Below are positions 25,633-34,579 of a stretch of DNA of 64,000 bases, piece after piece (position 1 is the first letter of the stretch; each line of letters opens with the position of its first letter). The notes under the pieces are model-generated. The model searched no databases. It was given only the letters and a program-made list of their open reading frames with translations, and was not told where the DNA came from. The position numbers and the translations under genes are program-made. Source of the DNA: JANSYL01 sp963921255 (GTDB lineage Bacteria; Pseudomonadota; Alphaproteobacteria; Rhodobacterales; Rhodobacteraceae); the NCBI GenBank assembly GCA_963921255.3, contig CAWUEW020000003.1, positions 186,001 through 250,000 of the forward strand, written 5' to 3'.

Positions 25633-26090
25633 CAGCAGCCCAAAAAGACTACGCGTTGGCCTTCGGTGCCGACAAAGACATGCGCAAGGTGATCGAAGCC
25701 CTGCAGGCGGCGTTTGACGACAGCTGCCAGAACGCGGAGGTCACGACGACCGGCCTGGCCAAGCGGGTGGGGATGGATGCCTCGGCGCTTTCGCGCATCC
25801 TCAACGGGAAGAACCAGAATCTGAAGTTGTTGACCCTGGCCACCATCCTGCGTGGCCTCGACAAGCGTATGGAGATGTCGGTGGTGGATTTGGCCGACGT
25901 TGCCAAGACCATGACCAATCATCGGAAGTTGCCGGATGTGGAGTGCCCGGTTGATGTCGCACTGGCGCTCAAACCGGCATCTTTCCGGGTGAAGATGGCC
26001 GCCCCCGGCGATCCGGCCGAGGACGCCGGGATCACACGCTCGTCGATCCAGAGACGCCCTATGATCCGGCCCCTCCATGTCGACAGCTAA
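25629..26090 (+). CDS. XRE-type helix-turn-helix protein, possible antitoxin
   Basis: A 153-residue protein. Residues about 35-80 form a Cro/CI-like helix-turn-helix: TTTGLAKRVGMDASALSRIL, then NGKNQNLKLLTLATILRGLD. The C-terminal 70 residues are basic and look poorly ordered. It overlaps the upstream gene by four bases and the downstream gene by 14. GGAGAGAGG lies just before the start, inside the upstream gene. The arrangement is that of an antitoxin that represses its own operon through the palindromes at 25065-25121. Confidence 0.7.
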   Translation: MTAAQKDYALAFGADKDMRKVIEALQAAFDDSCQNAEVTTTGLAKRVGMDASALSRILNGKNQNLKLLTLATILRGLDKRMEMSVVDLADVAKTMTNHRKLPDVECPVDVALALKPASFRVKMAAPGDPAEDAGITRSSIQRRPMIRPLHVDS

Positions 26091-26514
26091 GTTTCTCAGC
26101 GCCGTTGCCTGTGAAGATGTCCGAACGGAAGCCTCGGGGAGTGTCACGCTTGTCGGGGTGTTCACCGGCCCCATCGGATTTGAAAGCGGCAAGGATGCCA
26201 CGCGGCCCCCACGCCTGCCGATCGCATTTTACGTCGAAGTCGAGATGCGGGACGCCACGACGTTTGAGTTTGAATTCAAACGGCGCGGGGCGTCGCGGGC
26301 CCTGTCGCAGTACGGTGTCGAGGTTGAACGCATGGAAGACGATGAGGTGCTCGGCCCGTTGTCCAGCAAGATGAACCGCATCGCGCTCCCAATCCCGAAG
26401 CGCCAATACGCCTTCCGAAGGCCCGGCGACTATGTCCTGCGCGGCCGCCTGCGCGGCGGCCGGTGGAAGGAACTCTTGTCCTTTTACGCGGTGATCGATG
26501 GAGAGACCGATTAG
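26077..26514 (+). CDS. DUF6941-like protein
   Basis: A 145-residue beta-rich protein. MSTAKFLSAVACEDVRTEAS and VTLVGVFTGPIGFE resemble the DUF6941 family (N-terminal CEDVR followed by a beta-sandwich), as far as I recall it. Function is unknown. The gene begins 14 bases before the stop of the helix-turn-helix gene, so the three genes 25123-26514 form one translationally coupled unit. It is convergent with carB, whose stop lies 22 bases away. Confidence 0.6.
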   Translation: MSTAKFLSAVACEDVRTEASGSVTLVGVFTGPIGFESGKDATRPPRLPIAFYVEVEMRDATTFEFEFKRRGASRALSQYGVEVERMEDDEVLGPLSSKMNRIALPIPKRQYAFRRPGDYVLRGRLRGGRWKELLSFYAVIDGETD

Positions 26515-26535
26515 GCCGGCACAGGCCGTGACCGC

Positions 26536-29500
26536 TTAGACCTGCAGGGATCGCACACCCAGTTCGTCTCCGCGCGCGGCTTTCATGGCCTGGGCGGCGG
26601 CATGGCTGGCGGCAAGCGTGGTGAAATACGGGATCTTGTCCGCCAGGGTCACGGCCCGCATGGAGCGGCTGTCCTCGACGGCTTGCGCGCCTTCGGTCGT
26701 GTTCAGGACAAGCTGCACATCGCCGTCCTTGATGAAGTCGACCACGGTGCGCCCGCCTTCATAGGCCTTGTTGACAACATCGGATGCGATGCCGTGCTCT
26801 TTCAGGAACGAGGCTGTGCCGCGCGTGGCCAGCAGGGTCATGCCGAGATCCGTCAGCATTTGCGCGGTTTCAATCAGTTCCGGCGTCTTGTCGGCATCCT
26901 TGATGGAAATGAACACGGTTCCGCTGTCGGGCAGGGTCGTGCCCGCCCCAAGCTGTGCCTTCAGGAATGCGCGGGGGAAGGTGCGATCCCATCCCATCAC
27001 TTCCCCGGTCGAGCGCATTTCCGGCCCGAGGAGCGTGTCGACCCCGGGGAAGCGCGCAAAGGGAAGGACGGCTTCCTTGACCGAGAACCAGGGCGTCCGG
27101 AAATCGGCCAGGGACATCGGATCGCCGATCGAGATCGGGGTGTCTTCGTCCACCGGCACATGCGGGGCGGCGGCGGGGAAGGCACCAAGTGTTTCACCGG
27201 CCATGAGGCGGGCCGCGATGGACGCGATGGCGCTGTCGGTCGCTTTTGCGACGAAGGGAACCGTGCGCGAGGCACGGGGGTTCACCTCGATCAGGTAGAT
27301 CTCATCGTCCTTGACCGCGAATTGCACGTTCATCAGGCCAACCACGTTCAGCGCTTTGGCCAGCGCGACGGTCTGGCGGATGATTTCGTCCTGAATCTCG
27401 GTGCTCAGCGTATGCGGCGGGAGCGAGCAGGCGCTGTCCCCGGAATGCACGCCGGCTTCCTCGATGTGCTGCATGATCCCGGCCACGTGCACATCCGTGC
27501 CGTCGCACAGGGCGTCCACATCCACCTCGGTCGCGCCGTCGAGATAGCTGTCAAGCAGGACGGGGCTGTCGCCCGATACGACAACAGCATCACGGATGTA
27601 TCGATCCAGTTGTGCCGTATCGCGGACAATCTCCATCGCGCGGCCGCCCAAGACGTAGGACGGGCGGATCACCAGCGGATAGCCCAGGGCCTCGGCGGCG
27701 GCCTTGGCCTCGGCATCGGTGGTGGCGATGGCATTGCGGGGCTGCTTCAACTCCAGGCGCTGCACCAGCTGCTGGAACCGCTCGCGATCTTCTGCCAGAT
27801 CGATGGCGTCCGGCGTCGTGCCCAGGATCGGGATGCCCGCATCATGCAGCGCGTTGGCCAGTTTCAGCGGGGTTTGCCCGCCGAACTGAACAATCACACC
27901 GTGCAGCGTGCCGTTTTCCTGTTCGACCCGCAGGATTTCCAGCACGTGCTCAAGCGTGAGCGGCTCGAAATACAGGCGGTCGGAGGTGTCGTAGTCGGTT
28001 GAAACCGTCTCGGGGTTGCAGTTGACCATGATGGTCTCGTACCCCGCGTCGCTGAGCGCGAAACAGGCGTGACAGCAGCAATAGTCAAACTCGATGCCCT
28101 GGCCGATCCGGTTGGGACCACCGCCCAGGATGACGACCTTCTTCTTTGTCGAGGGGCGCGCCTCGCATTCGGGGTCGCCCATCACGGGGGTTTCGTAGGT
28201 CGAGTACATGTAGGGTGTCTGCGCCTCGAACTCTGCGGCGCAGGTGTCGATGCGCTTGAACTGGGCCTGCACCCCGAGGTTCAGGCGCGCGCGACGGATA
28301 TTGCTTTCCTCGCGCCCGGTCAGTTTGGCGAGGCGGGCGTCGGTGAAGCCCATCATCTTCAGCGTGCGCAGGTCCGCCTCGGTGACCGGTAGGCCGTTGC
28401 GTTTGACCTCGGCCTCGGCCTCCACGATTTCGCGGATGCGGGCAAGGAACCACGGGTCGAACTTGGTGACGGCCTGAATGTCGTCGTTGGACAGCCCATG
28501 CCGCATGGCCTGCGCGATGACTCGCAACCGGTCCGGGGTTTGCTGGCTCAGCGCCTTGGTGATCGCCGCCATTTCCGGCGCGCCGGGGATTTCGATCTCG
28601 TCGAAACCGGTTAGGCCGGTTTCCATGCTGGCCAGCGCCTTTTGCACCGACTCGTGGAAGCTGCGGCCGATGGCCATGGCTTCGCCCACGGATTTCATCG
28701 CCGTCGTCAGATACGGCTCGGAGCCGGGGAATTTCTCGAAGGCGAAGCGCGGGATCTTGGTGACGACATAATCAATGGTCGGCTCGAAGCTGGCCGGGGT
28801 CACCTTGGTGATGTCATTGTCGAGCTCATCCAGCGTGTAGCCCACAGCCAGTTTGGCCGCGATTTTCGCAATCGGGAACCCGGTTGCTTTGGAGGCCAGC
28901 GCGGATGAGCGCGAGACGCGCGGGTTCATCTCGATGACGACCATGCGGCCATCGTCGGGGTTCACGGCCCACTGCACGTTCGAGCCGCCGGTTTCGACCC
29001 CGATCTCACGCAGAACGGCGATCGAGCCGTTGCGCATGATTTGGTATTCCTTGTCGGTGAGCGTCAGGGCCGGGGCGACGGTGATCGAGTCGCCCGTATG
29101 CACGCCCATCGGATCAACGTTCTCGATGGAGCAGACGATGATGGCGTTGTCGGCTTTGTCGCGCACAACCTCCATCTCGTATTCTTTCCAGCCGAGCAGG
29201 CTTTCATCGACGAGAATCTGCGCCACGGGCGAGGCTTCCATGCCGGTCTTACAGAAATGTTCGTATTCTTCGCGGTTGTAGGCCACGCCGCCGCCGGTGC
29301 CGCCGAGGGTAAAGGCCGGGCGAATGATGGCCGGCAGACCAATCTCTTCAAGGGCGGCATTGGCTTCGGCCAGCCCGGCCGCAATGTCATACTTGCCATC
29401 CGCCCCCTTGGGGGCCGACACGATGGTCGCCTTGGGGTTTTCGAGGCCGATCCGGTCCATGGCCTCGCGGAACAGCTTGCGGTCCTCCGCCATCTCGATG

Positions 29501-29865
29501 GCGGGCCGTTTCGCGCCGATCATTTCGACCCCGAATTTTTCCAGGACCCCGGCTTCTTCCAGCGCGAGCGAGGTGTTCAGGCCGGTTTGCCCGCCCATTG
29601 TCGGCAAAAGCGCATCGGGGCGCTCTTTCTCGATGATCTTGGCGACGACCTCCGGGGTGATGGGCTCGATATAAGTGGCGTCCGCCAGTTCCGGGTCGGT
29701 CATGATCGTGGCCGGGTTCGAATTGACCAGGATCACCCGGTAGCCTTCTTCGCGCAGCGCTTTGCAGGCCTGGGCCCCGGAATAGTCGAACTCGCAGGCT
29801 TGGCCGATGACGATGGGACCGGCGCCGATGATCATAATCGACTGGATGTCGGTACGTTTCGGCAT
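26536..29865 (-). CDS. carB: Carbamoyl-phosphate synthase large subunit
   Basis: A 1109-residue protein with the two homologous ATP-grasp synthetase halves and the C-terminal allosteric MGS-like domain. MPKRTDIQSIMIIGAGPIVI is the usual N-terminus; the second half begins around KKVVILGGGPNRIGQGIEFD; the end contains FISIKDADKTP and MLTDLGMTLLATRGTASFLK. It makes carbamoyl phosphate from glutamine-derived ammonia, bicarbonate and two ATP for arginine and pyrimidine synthesis. The small subunit gene carA is not in the window, which is normal in this group. The start at 29865 is fixed by the conserved N-terminus. Confidence 0.97.
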   Translation of the reverse strand: MPKRTDIQSIMIIGAGPIVIGQACEFDYSGAQACKALREEGYRVILVNSNPATIMTDPELADATYIEPITPEVVAKIIEKERPDALLPTMGGQTGLNTSLALEEAGVLEKFGVEMIGAKRPAIEMAEDRKLFREAMDRIGLENPKATIVSAPKGADGKYDIAAGLAEANAALEEIGLPAIIRPAFTLGGTGGGVAYNREEYEHFCKTGMEASPVAQILVDESLLGWKEYEMEVVRDKADNAIIVCSIENVDPMGVHTGDSITVAPALTLTDKEYQIMRNGSIAVLREIGVETGGSNVQWAVNPDDGRMVVIEMNPRVSRSSALASKATGFPIAKIAAKLAVGYTLDELDNDITKVTPASFEPTIDYVVTKIPRFAFEKFPGSEPYLTTAMKSVGEAMAIGRSFHESVQKALASMETGLTGFDEIEIPGAPEMAAITKALSQQTPDRLRVIAQAMRHGLSNDDIQAVTKFDPWFLARIREIVEAEAEVKRNGLPVTEADLRTLKMMGFTDARLAKLTGREESNIRRARLNLGVQAQFKRIDTCAAEFEAQTPYMYSTYETPVMGDPECEARPSTKKKVVILGGGPNRIGQGIEFDYCCCHACFALSDAGYETIMVNCNPETVSTDYDTSDRLYFEPLTLEHVLEILRVEQENGTLHGVIVQFGGQTPLKLANALHDAGIPILGTTPDAIDLAEDRERFQQLVQRLELKQPRNAIATTDAEAKAAAEALGYPLVIRPSYVLGGRAMEIVRDTAQLDRYIRDAVVVSGDSPVLLDSYLDGATEVDVDALCDGTDVHVAGIMQHIEEAGVHSGDSACSLPPHTLSTEIQDEIIRQTVALAKALNVVGLMNVQFAVKDDEIYLIEVNPRASRTVPFVAKATDSAIASIAARLMAGETLGAFPAAAPHVPVDEDTPISIGDPMSLADFRTPWFSVKEAVLPFARFPGVDTLLGPEMRSTGEVMGWDRTFPRAFLKAQLGAGTTLPDSGTVFISIKDADKTPELIETAQMLTDLGMTLLATRGTASFLKEHGIASDVVNKAYEGGRTVVDFIKDGDVQLVLNTTEGAQAVEDSRSMRAVTLADKIPYFTTLAASHAAAQAMKAARGDELGVRSLQV

Positions 29866-30330
29866 AGGGGCCCCCGGGACTACACGAGAAAATCTGCCGC
29901 GTTATACGGAACGCGGACGGGGGTGCAAGCGCTGCGGCGCAGTTTGGGCGGACAAAGACGCGTCATTGGCTTTGTTTCGCGGTCGCGATCACGGGCGACG
30001 TGGGCGGGACGACGGCACGGAATGCCCCGGACAGGTCGACCCGATCGGGCGCCGTTGCGATGGTCCTTCCTGGACGCGGCGTCGCATTTTTCTTTCTGGG
30101 CTTGGTGTTGCGCAGGCCGCTTGTGGGCGTGGCCTAGGCGATCTGGTCGGGGGCGGGCGTGGCCACGATCACCGGGATCGGGCGGGATCGGGTCGGCCAA
30201 CGGCTGGAGGCCTACGCCCGGCTTGGGATCGGGCTGATCGTCGCGGGGTGTGTTCGCCTGCAAACAGTGCCGCGTGCAACGCCCTGGGCCACTCGTGCCC
30301 ACGGATCAGGTTGCGGCCGGAATTCCGCGA
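29866..30330. other. Intergenic region between carB and the bchE control site
   Basis: This 465-base GC-rich stretch separates divergent carB and bchE. Short frames on both strands have no recognisable product, ribosome site or domain, and their composition is arginine/glycine-rich as expected of chance frames. No tRNA-like fold or intrinsic terminator was seen. It may hold the carB promoter near 29870-29930, but no clear -35/-10 pair was identified. Confidence 0.5.
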
Positions 30331-30334
30331 CCGA

Positions 30335-30370
30335 GTGTCAACCTTGATATATGTCAAGGAAAGTTGACAC
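30335..30370 (+). promoter_or_regulatory. Composite FnrL-like and PpsR-like control site of bchE
   Basis: TTGAT-ATAT-GTCAA at 30344-30357 matches the FNR/FnrL consensus TTGAT-N4-ATCAA with one mismatch. TGT-N12-ACA at 30352-30369 is an exact match to the PpsR/CrtJ consensus and shares six bases with the FNR-like box. Both lie within an 8-base inverted repeat, GTGTCAAC (30335-30342) and GTTGACAC (30363-30370). FnrL activation and PpsR repression of bchE operons are known in Rhodobacter. GGGGAG at 30400-30405 is the ribosome site of bchE. Confidence 0.7.
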
Positions 30371-30413
30371 ACGCCGTGCTCCACTCCCCCCAACATAATG
30401 GGGAGTACTAGCG

Positions 30414-32078
30414 ATGCGAATCTGTCTGATTCATCCCAACTACCGTTCCGGTGGGGCCGAGATCGCAGGGAACTGGCCGCCGGCCTGGGTTGCGTATCTG
30501 GCCGGGTCGCTGAAGAAGGCCGGGTTCGACGACATCCAGTTCATCGACGCGATGACCCATAACCTCAGCGAAGGGGACTTGCGCGTGCGGCTGGCGGAAA
30601 TGCAGCCCGACGTGGTCGGTGTCACGGCGATCACCCCGTCGATCTACGTGGCGGAACAAACCCTTCAGGTCGCCAAGGAGGTGGTCCCGGACGCCCTGCG
30701 CGTCCTCGGCGGTGTGCACGCGACCTTCATGTACAAACAGGTGCTGTCCGAGGCCGAGAGTGTCGATGTGATCGTGCGCGGCGAAGGGGAGGAGATCATC
30801 GTCAACCTGATGAACGCGGTGGCCGAGGGGCGCTGGCCCGCGGATCGGCGCAAGATTAATGGGCTGGCCTTCCGCGACGGGGACCAGATCGTCGCGACGC
30901 AAGCCGCCAGCACGGTGAAAGACCTTGATGCGATCGAGCCGGATTGGACGCTGCTGGAATGGGAAAAATACATGTACGTCCCTCTGGGCGTGCGGGTGGC
31001 GATCCCGAATATGGCGCGGGGCTGTCCCTTTACCTGTTCGTTCTGTTCGCAGTGGAAGTTTTGGCGCGACTACCGCGTGCGCGACCCGCTGAAGGTGGTC
31101 GATGAGATTGAAAACCTTGTGAAGGCGCATCAGGTCGGGTTCTTCATCCTGGCGGATGAGGAACCGACGATTAACCGGCGCAAGTTCATCCAGTTCTGCG
31201 AAGAATTGATCGCGCGGGGTCTGCCGGACAAGGTGCAGTGGGGCATCAACACCCGTGTCACCGACATCATGCGCGACAAGGAACTCCTGCCCCTCTACCG
31301 CAAGGCAGGCCTCGTGCATGTGAGCCTGGGAACAGAGGCGGCCGCGCAGCTCAAGCTGGATCAGTTCAACAAGGAAACGAAGGTCGAAGAAAACAAGGAG
31401 GCCGTGCGCCTTCTGCGAGAGGCCGACATATTTGTCGAAGCGCAGTTTATCGTCGGTCTCGACAACGAAACCCCCGAGACGCTGGAGGAAACCTTCCAGA
31501 TGGCGTGGGATTGGCAGCCGGATCTGGCGAATTGGGCGATGTATACGCCCTGGCCGTTTACGCCCCTGTTTCAGGAGTTGATGGACAAGGTCGAGATCTT
31601 CGATTTCTCGAAGTACAACTTTGTCACCCCGATCATGTCGCCCAAGGCGATGGACCGCGCCACGCTCTTGGACCGGGTGATGCACAATTACCGCCGGTTC
31701 TATTCGCGCAAGGCGCTGTTCTATTACCCCTGGCGCGGCACCGGATACCGGCGGCGCTATCTGCTTGGATGTCTCAAGGCCTTTGCCAAGGCGGGGTTTG
31801 CGCGGACGTTCTACGATCTGGGCAAGGCCAATTACTGGGGTCCGCAATCCAAGGACAAGGTGAACTTCAACTTTGACCGAACCCGGACCATCGCCCGGGC
31901 GCAGATGGATGACTGGCAATCCAAACAGGACATTGCCGCCCAGAAACGGGCCGCGAAACTGTCGCGCACGGGCGAATTCAAGATGCCCAACGGGGCGGTT
32001 GTGGGGTCGGACGCCCCATCGGTGAAGGCCTGTGGTGGAGGTGACCAACAGATGGAGGAGGTCGTTCCGGCCGAGTAA
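30414..32078 (+). CDS. bchE: Mg-protoporphyrin IX monomethyl ester anaerobic oxidative cyclase
   Basis: A 554-residue radical SAM/cobalamin-type enzyme that forms the fifth ring of bacteriochlorophyll without oxygen. The N-terminal B12-binding-like domain is MRICLIHPNYRSGGAEIAGN onwards; the radical SAM cluster motif is C204-PFT-C208-SF-C211; HVSLGTEAAAQLKLDQF and the C-terminal YYPWRGTGYRRRYLLG are BchE features. Length is typical. It forms an operon with bchJ, six bases downstream. The oxygen/light control site at 30335-30370 fits an enzyme that is used only under low oxygen. No other bch, crt or puf genes are adjacent, so the pair lies outside the main photosynthesis cluster, at least on the side visible here. 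Confidence 0.95.
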   Translation: MRICLIHPNYRSGGAEIAGNWPPAWVAYLAGSLKKAGFDDIQFIDAMTHNLSEGDLRVRLAEMQPDVVGVTAITPSIYVAEQTLQVAKEVVPDALRVLGGVHATFMYKQVLSEAESVDVIVRGEGEEIIVNLMNAVAEGRWPADRRKINGLAFRDGDQIVATQAASTVKDLDAIEPDWTLLEWEKYMYVPLGVRVAIPNMARGCPFTCSFCSQWKFWRDYRVRDPLKVVDEIENLVKAHQVGFFILADEEPTINRRKFIQFCEELIARGLPDKVQWGINTRVTDIMRDKELLPLYRKAGLVHVSLGTEAAAQLKLDQFNKETKVEENKEAVRLLREADIFVEAQFIVGLDNETPETLEETFQMAWDWQPDLANWAMYTPWPFTPLFQELMDKVEIFDFSKYNFVTPIMSPKAMDRATLLDRVMHNYRRFYSRKALFYYPWRGTGYRRRYLLGCLKAFAKAGFARTFYDLGKANYWGPQSKDKVNFNFDRTRTIARAQMDDWQSKQDIAAQKRAAKLSRTGEFKMPNGAVVGSDAPSVKACGGGDQQMEEVVPAE

Positions 32079-32083
32079 CTGTG

Positions 32084-32683
32084 ATGTCCAATCAAGCAAC
32101 TGCCAAAATCGGACCCAATGCCATTTTGCAATTGGTGCCCGTGTTGGAGGACGCAGCCGGCAATGATTTTGCCGCCCATGTGATGGCGATGGCAGGGGTA
32201 TTCGAACTGCCGGATCCGGATGCCGGAATGATCGATGAAACCCCCGCCGCGCGGCTGCATCAGGCCCTGCGGATCGAGATGCCCGATATGGCGCCGATGC
32301 TGGCGCGCGAGGCGGGCTGGCGGACCGGCGGATACATTCTGGATCGGCGCATTCCCTTGGCGGCACAGCGATTGCTGAAGCTTCTTCCCGCCCGGATCTC
32401 GGCCCCGCTGCTGGCGAAGGCCGTCGAACGGAACGCCTGGACATTCTGCGGGTCGGGGGAATTCCGACTGGTATCCAGCTGGCCCCCGGTTTTCGAGATT
32501 GCGGACAATCCCGTTGTCCGTGGCGAAACCTCGGAGACGCCGCTGTGCCATTGGCATGCGGCGGTGTTCGAGCGGTTGTTCTCGACACTATGCGGCAAGG
32601 CGTGGCGGTGCCGAGAGACGCATTGCTGCGCGCAAGGGGCCGACGCCTGTCGGTTTGTCCTGCACCGCGACCCGGTCGAATAA
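32084..32683 (+). CDS. bchJ: BchJ, V4R-domain protein of bacteriochlorophyll synthesis
   Basis: A 199-residue protein ending in a V4R (4-vinyl reductase) domain: ERNAWTFCGSGEFRLVSSWP, NPVVRGETSETPLCHWHAAV, then the cysteine-rich WRCRETHCCAQGADACRFVL. BchJ was first proposed as the 8-vinyl reductase; later work points to an accessory role in delivering Mg-protoporphyrin intermediates. It follows bchE by five bases, and the ATG at 32084 (after an in-frame GTG at 32081) is taken as the start. The next gene is convergent. Confidence 0.9.
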   Translation: MSNQATAKIGPNAILQLVPVLEDAAGNDFAAHVMAMAGVFELPDPDAGMIDETPAARLHQALRIEMPDMAPMLAREAGWRTGGYILDRRIPLAAQRLLKLLPARISAPLLAKAVERNAWTFCGSGEFRLVSSWPPVFEIADNPVVRGETSETPLCHWHAAVFERLFSTLCGKAWRCRETHCCAQGADACRFVLHRDPVE

Positions 32684-32702
32684 GGCGCCGGGCGCGCTGG
32701 CG

Positions 32703-33791
32703 TCAGGGCAGAAAATCCGCGGGATCCACGGCGTCAAAGCCGCGCCGGACCTCAAAATGCAGGAACGATGGGTCGCCCGGCCCGACCGAGGCCACAGTCT
32801 GGCCTTGGCTGATCCGCTCGCCCCGGCTGACCGCGATGTTCTGGATGTTCGCATAGACCGTCAGCAGGCCGCCCGAGTGCCGCAACACCAGGATCGGGAT
32901 TTGGTCTGTGTCCTGGGTGATCGCCGCAACCTCGCCATCGGCAGCGGCGCGGACGGGCGTGCCCGGGGCAGCCGTGATGTCGATGCCTTCGTTGCCCGCC
33001 GAGAACGGTCGCAGGATCGGACCTTCGACCGGGCGAACGAACCGGGCGCTTGATGCGGCAGGCGCGGGCGCTGGCGTCGCAACCGGCGCGGTGTCGGCTG
33101 GCGCCGTGCCATCGACCGGATCGGGCAAGGGCGTTGCGGCCGAGGGGGGCAGGGGCGCCACGCTTGCACCGGGCGCGGTCGAGGCGCTGGCCGTGTCGTC
33201 GGCGGACTCGATCACAATCGGAATAATCAGATACTGTCCTTCCCGCACGCTCAGATCGGGACCGAGCCCGTTCCATTCGGCCAAGGCCCGCACCGAGACG
33301 CCGTAAAGCCGTGCGACGGAATAGGCCGTTTCCCCCCGGCCCACGCGATGCCGCACGGGTTCGACCCCCGGCTGGACGGTGACGCCCGGCGCCGGGGCGT
33401 TCGCCTCGGCCTCGTCGATGGCCCCGCGCGCGATGGCCGCGATGTCGGTTCCACCGCCGGGTGTGACCCGGCGCGGCAGGGCAAGCACTTCGTCCTGACG
33501 CAAAGTGTCGGTTGCCCGCCGTCCGTTGAAACTGGCCAATTCGTCCGGATCCATCCCGATGCGGTTGGCGACATCGGCGATGGTGTCCCCGCGTCGGGCG
33601 ACGGCCACCTGATAGCTGTCATAGGTGATCAACCCGTTGGCGTCGGGCTCGGGGCGCGGCGCGGTCGTGCTGTCGACGCGCGACGAGATGCTGTTCGGCC
33701 GGAAGTCGAAATCGAGGTCCTCGATGGACCCAACGCAGCCCGTCAAAGCCAAAACGGCGGCGCAAAGGATCAGGGGAAGGGGGCGGGGCAT
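32703..33791 (-). CDS. NlpD-like lipoprotein with LysM domains and degenerate LytM domain
   Basis: A 362-residue lipoprotein. Lipobox LTGC (Cys19) follows a short signal peptide. Two LysM-like segments bind peptidoglycan (VARRGDTIADVANRIGMDPD and VGRGETAYSVARLYGVSVRA). The C-terminal M23/LytM fold reads NEGIDITAAPGTPVRAAADG and FLHFEVRRG: the zinc-binding HxxxD histidine is replaced by asparagine and the first histidine of HxH by Phe/Leu, as in NlpD and EnvC, which activate amidases instead of cutting themselves. It is the third gene of surE-pcm-nlpD, an order also seen in Enterobacteria. A role in cell separation is inferred. Confidence 0.85.
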   Translation of the reverse strand: MPRPLPLILCAAVLALTGCVGSIEDLDFDFRPNSISSRVDSTTAPRPEPDANGLITYDSYQVAVARRGDTIADVANRIGMDPDELASFNGRRATDTLRQDEVLALPRRVTPGGGTDIAAIARGAIDEAEANAPAPGVTVQPGVEPVRHRVGRGETAYSVARLYGVSVRALAEWNGLGPDLSVREGQYLIIPIVIESADDTASASTAPGASVAPLPPSAATPLPDPVDGTAPADTAPVATPAPAPAASSARFVRPVEGPILRPFSAGNEGIDITAAPGTPVRAAADGEVAAITQDTDQIPILVLRHSGGLLTVYANIQNIAVSRGERISQGQTVASVGPGDPSFLHFEVRRGFDAVDPADFLP

Positions 33792-33937
33792 GATCTGGTC
33801 GGTCCTCGGATGCTCAATACCAACGGCGCGCGCGCCTGTGACCGCCCTGTGATCCAGGGTCTCGGCGCGCTTACGGCCTTTATAGCGAACTTGCGCTCTG
33901 GGGCTAGTCCTGCAGGGCGTTTCCGCGCCCGGATGGT

Positions 33938-34579
33938 CTAGTCCCGCGCAAGACCTTCGACCAAGGGCACAAAGCGGACGGGAAGCAGTTCCTCGTAGTC
34001 GAACCCGTCCTCGGTGCGGCTGACCTTGATCAGGCTTTGCACCGTATCCGATTGGCCCACGGGCAATACCATGACGCCGCCGGGTTTCAGCTGTGCCATG
34101 AGGGGGCCGGGCGGATCCTCGGCTGCGGCGGTGACCAAGATGCGGTCGAACGGTGCCTGTTCGGGCAGGCCAAAACAGCCGTCCCGCGTCAGGGTCGTGA
34201 CATTCGACAGGCCCAGTTTGGTGAACCGGATCTCGGCCTCGCGGGTGAGGTCCCGGTGCCTGTCGACGGTGTAGACACGGCGCGCCAAGTGGCTCAGGAC
34301 CGCGGCCTGGTAGCCGGACCCCGTTCCGATTTCGAGAACGGTGTCCCGGGGCTGCACCTGCAACGCCTGGCTCATCAACCCGACGATCGAGGGCTGGCTG
34401 ATGGTTTGCCCACAGGAAATCGGCAAGGGCATATCGTCGTAGGCCCGACCCTCGAAATGGCCGCGGACAAAGGCCCCGCGGTCTACCTTTTCCATCGCCG
34501 ACAACACACGCGGGTCCGTCACGCCCTTCTGGCGCAACTGGAACAGGAACTGCATGACCCGCGTGGCGTCGTCTGTCAT
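33938..34579 (-). CDS. pcm: Protein-L-isoaspartate O-methyltransferase
   Basis: A 213-residue SAM-dependent methyltransferase. MPLPISCGQTISQPSIVGLM is the substrate-side signature, and LEIGTGSGYQAAVLSHLA is the SAM-binding motif I, followed by DRILVTAAAEDPPGPL. It methylates isoaspartyl residues in aged proteins as the first repair step. Its start overlaps the surE stop by four bases (ATGA), so the two are coupled. The nlpD-like gene follows 146 bases later. Confidence 0.93.
   Translation of the reverse strand: MTDDATRVMQFLFQLRQKGVTDPRVLSAMEKVDRGAFVRGHFEGRAYDDMPLPISCGQTISQPSIVGLMSQALQVQPRDTVLEIGTGSGYQAAVLSHLARRVYTVDRHRDLTREAEIRFTKLGLSNVTTLTRDGCFGLPEQAPFDRILVTAAAEDPPGPLMAQLKPGGVMVLPVGQSDTVQSLIKVSRTEDGFDYEELLPVRFVPLVEGLARD

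Noticed and set aside
29880..30302. Open frames between carB and bchE on both strands
   Set aside because: There is no ribosome site, the composition is arginine/glycine/proline-rich, there is no domain, and the plus-strand frame would run into the bchE control site.
30364..30399. TTGACA and CATAAT as a sigma-70 promoter of bchE
   Set aside because: The spacing is 24 bases, too long for a standard promoter, and a start after CATAAT would remove the ribosome site.
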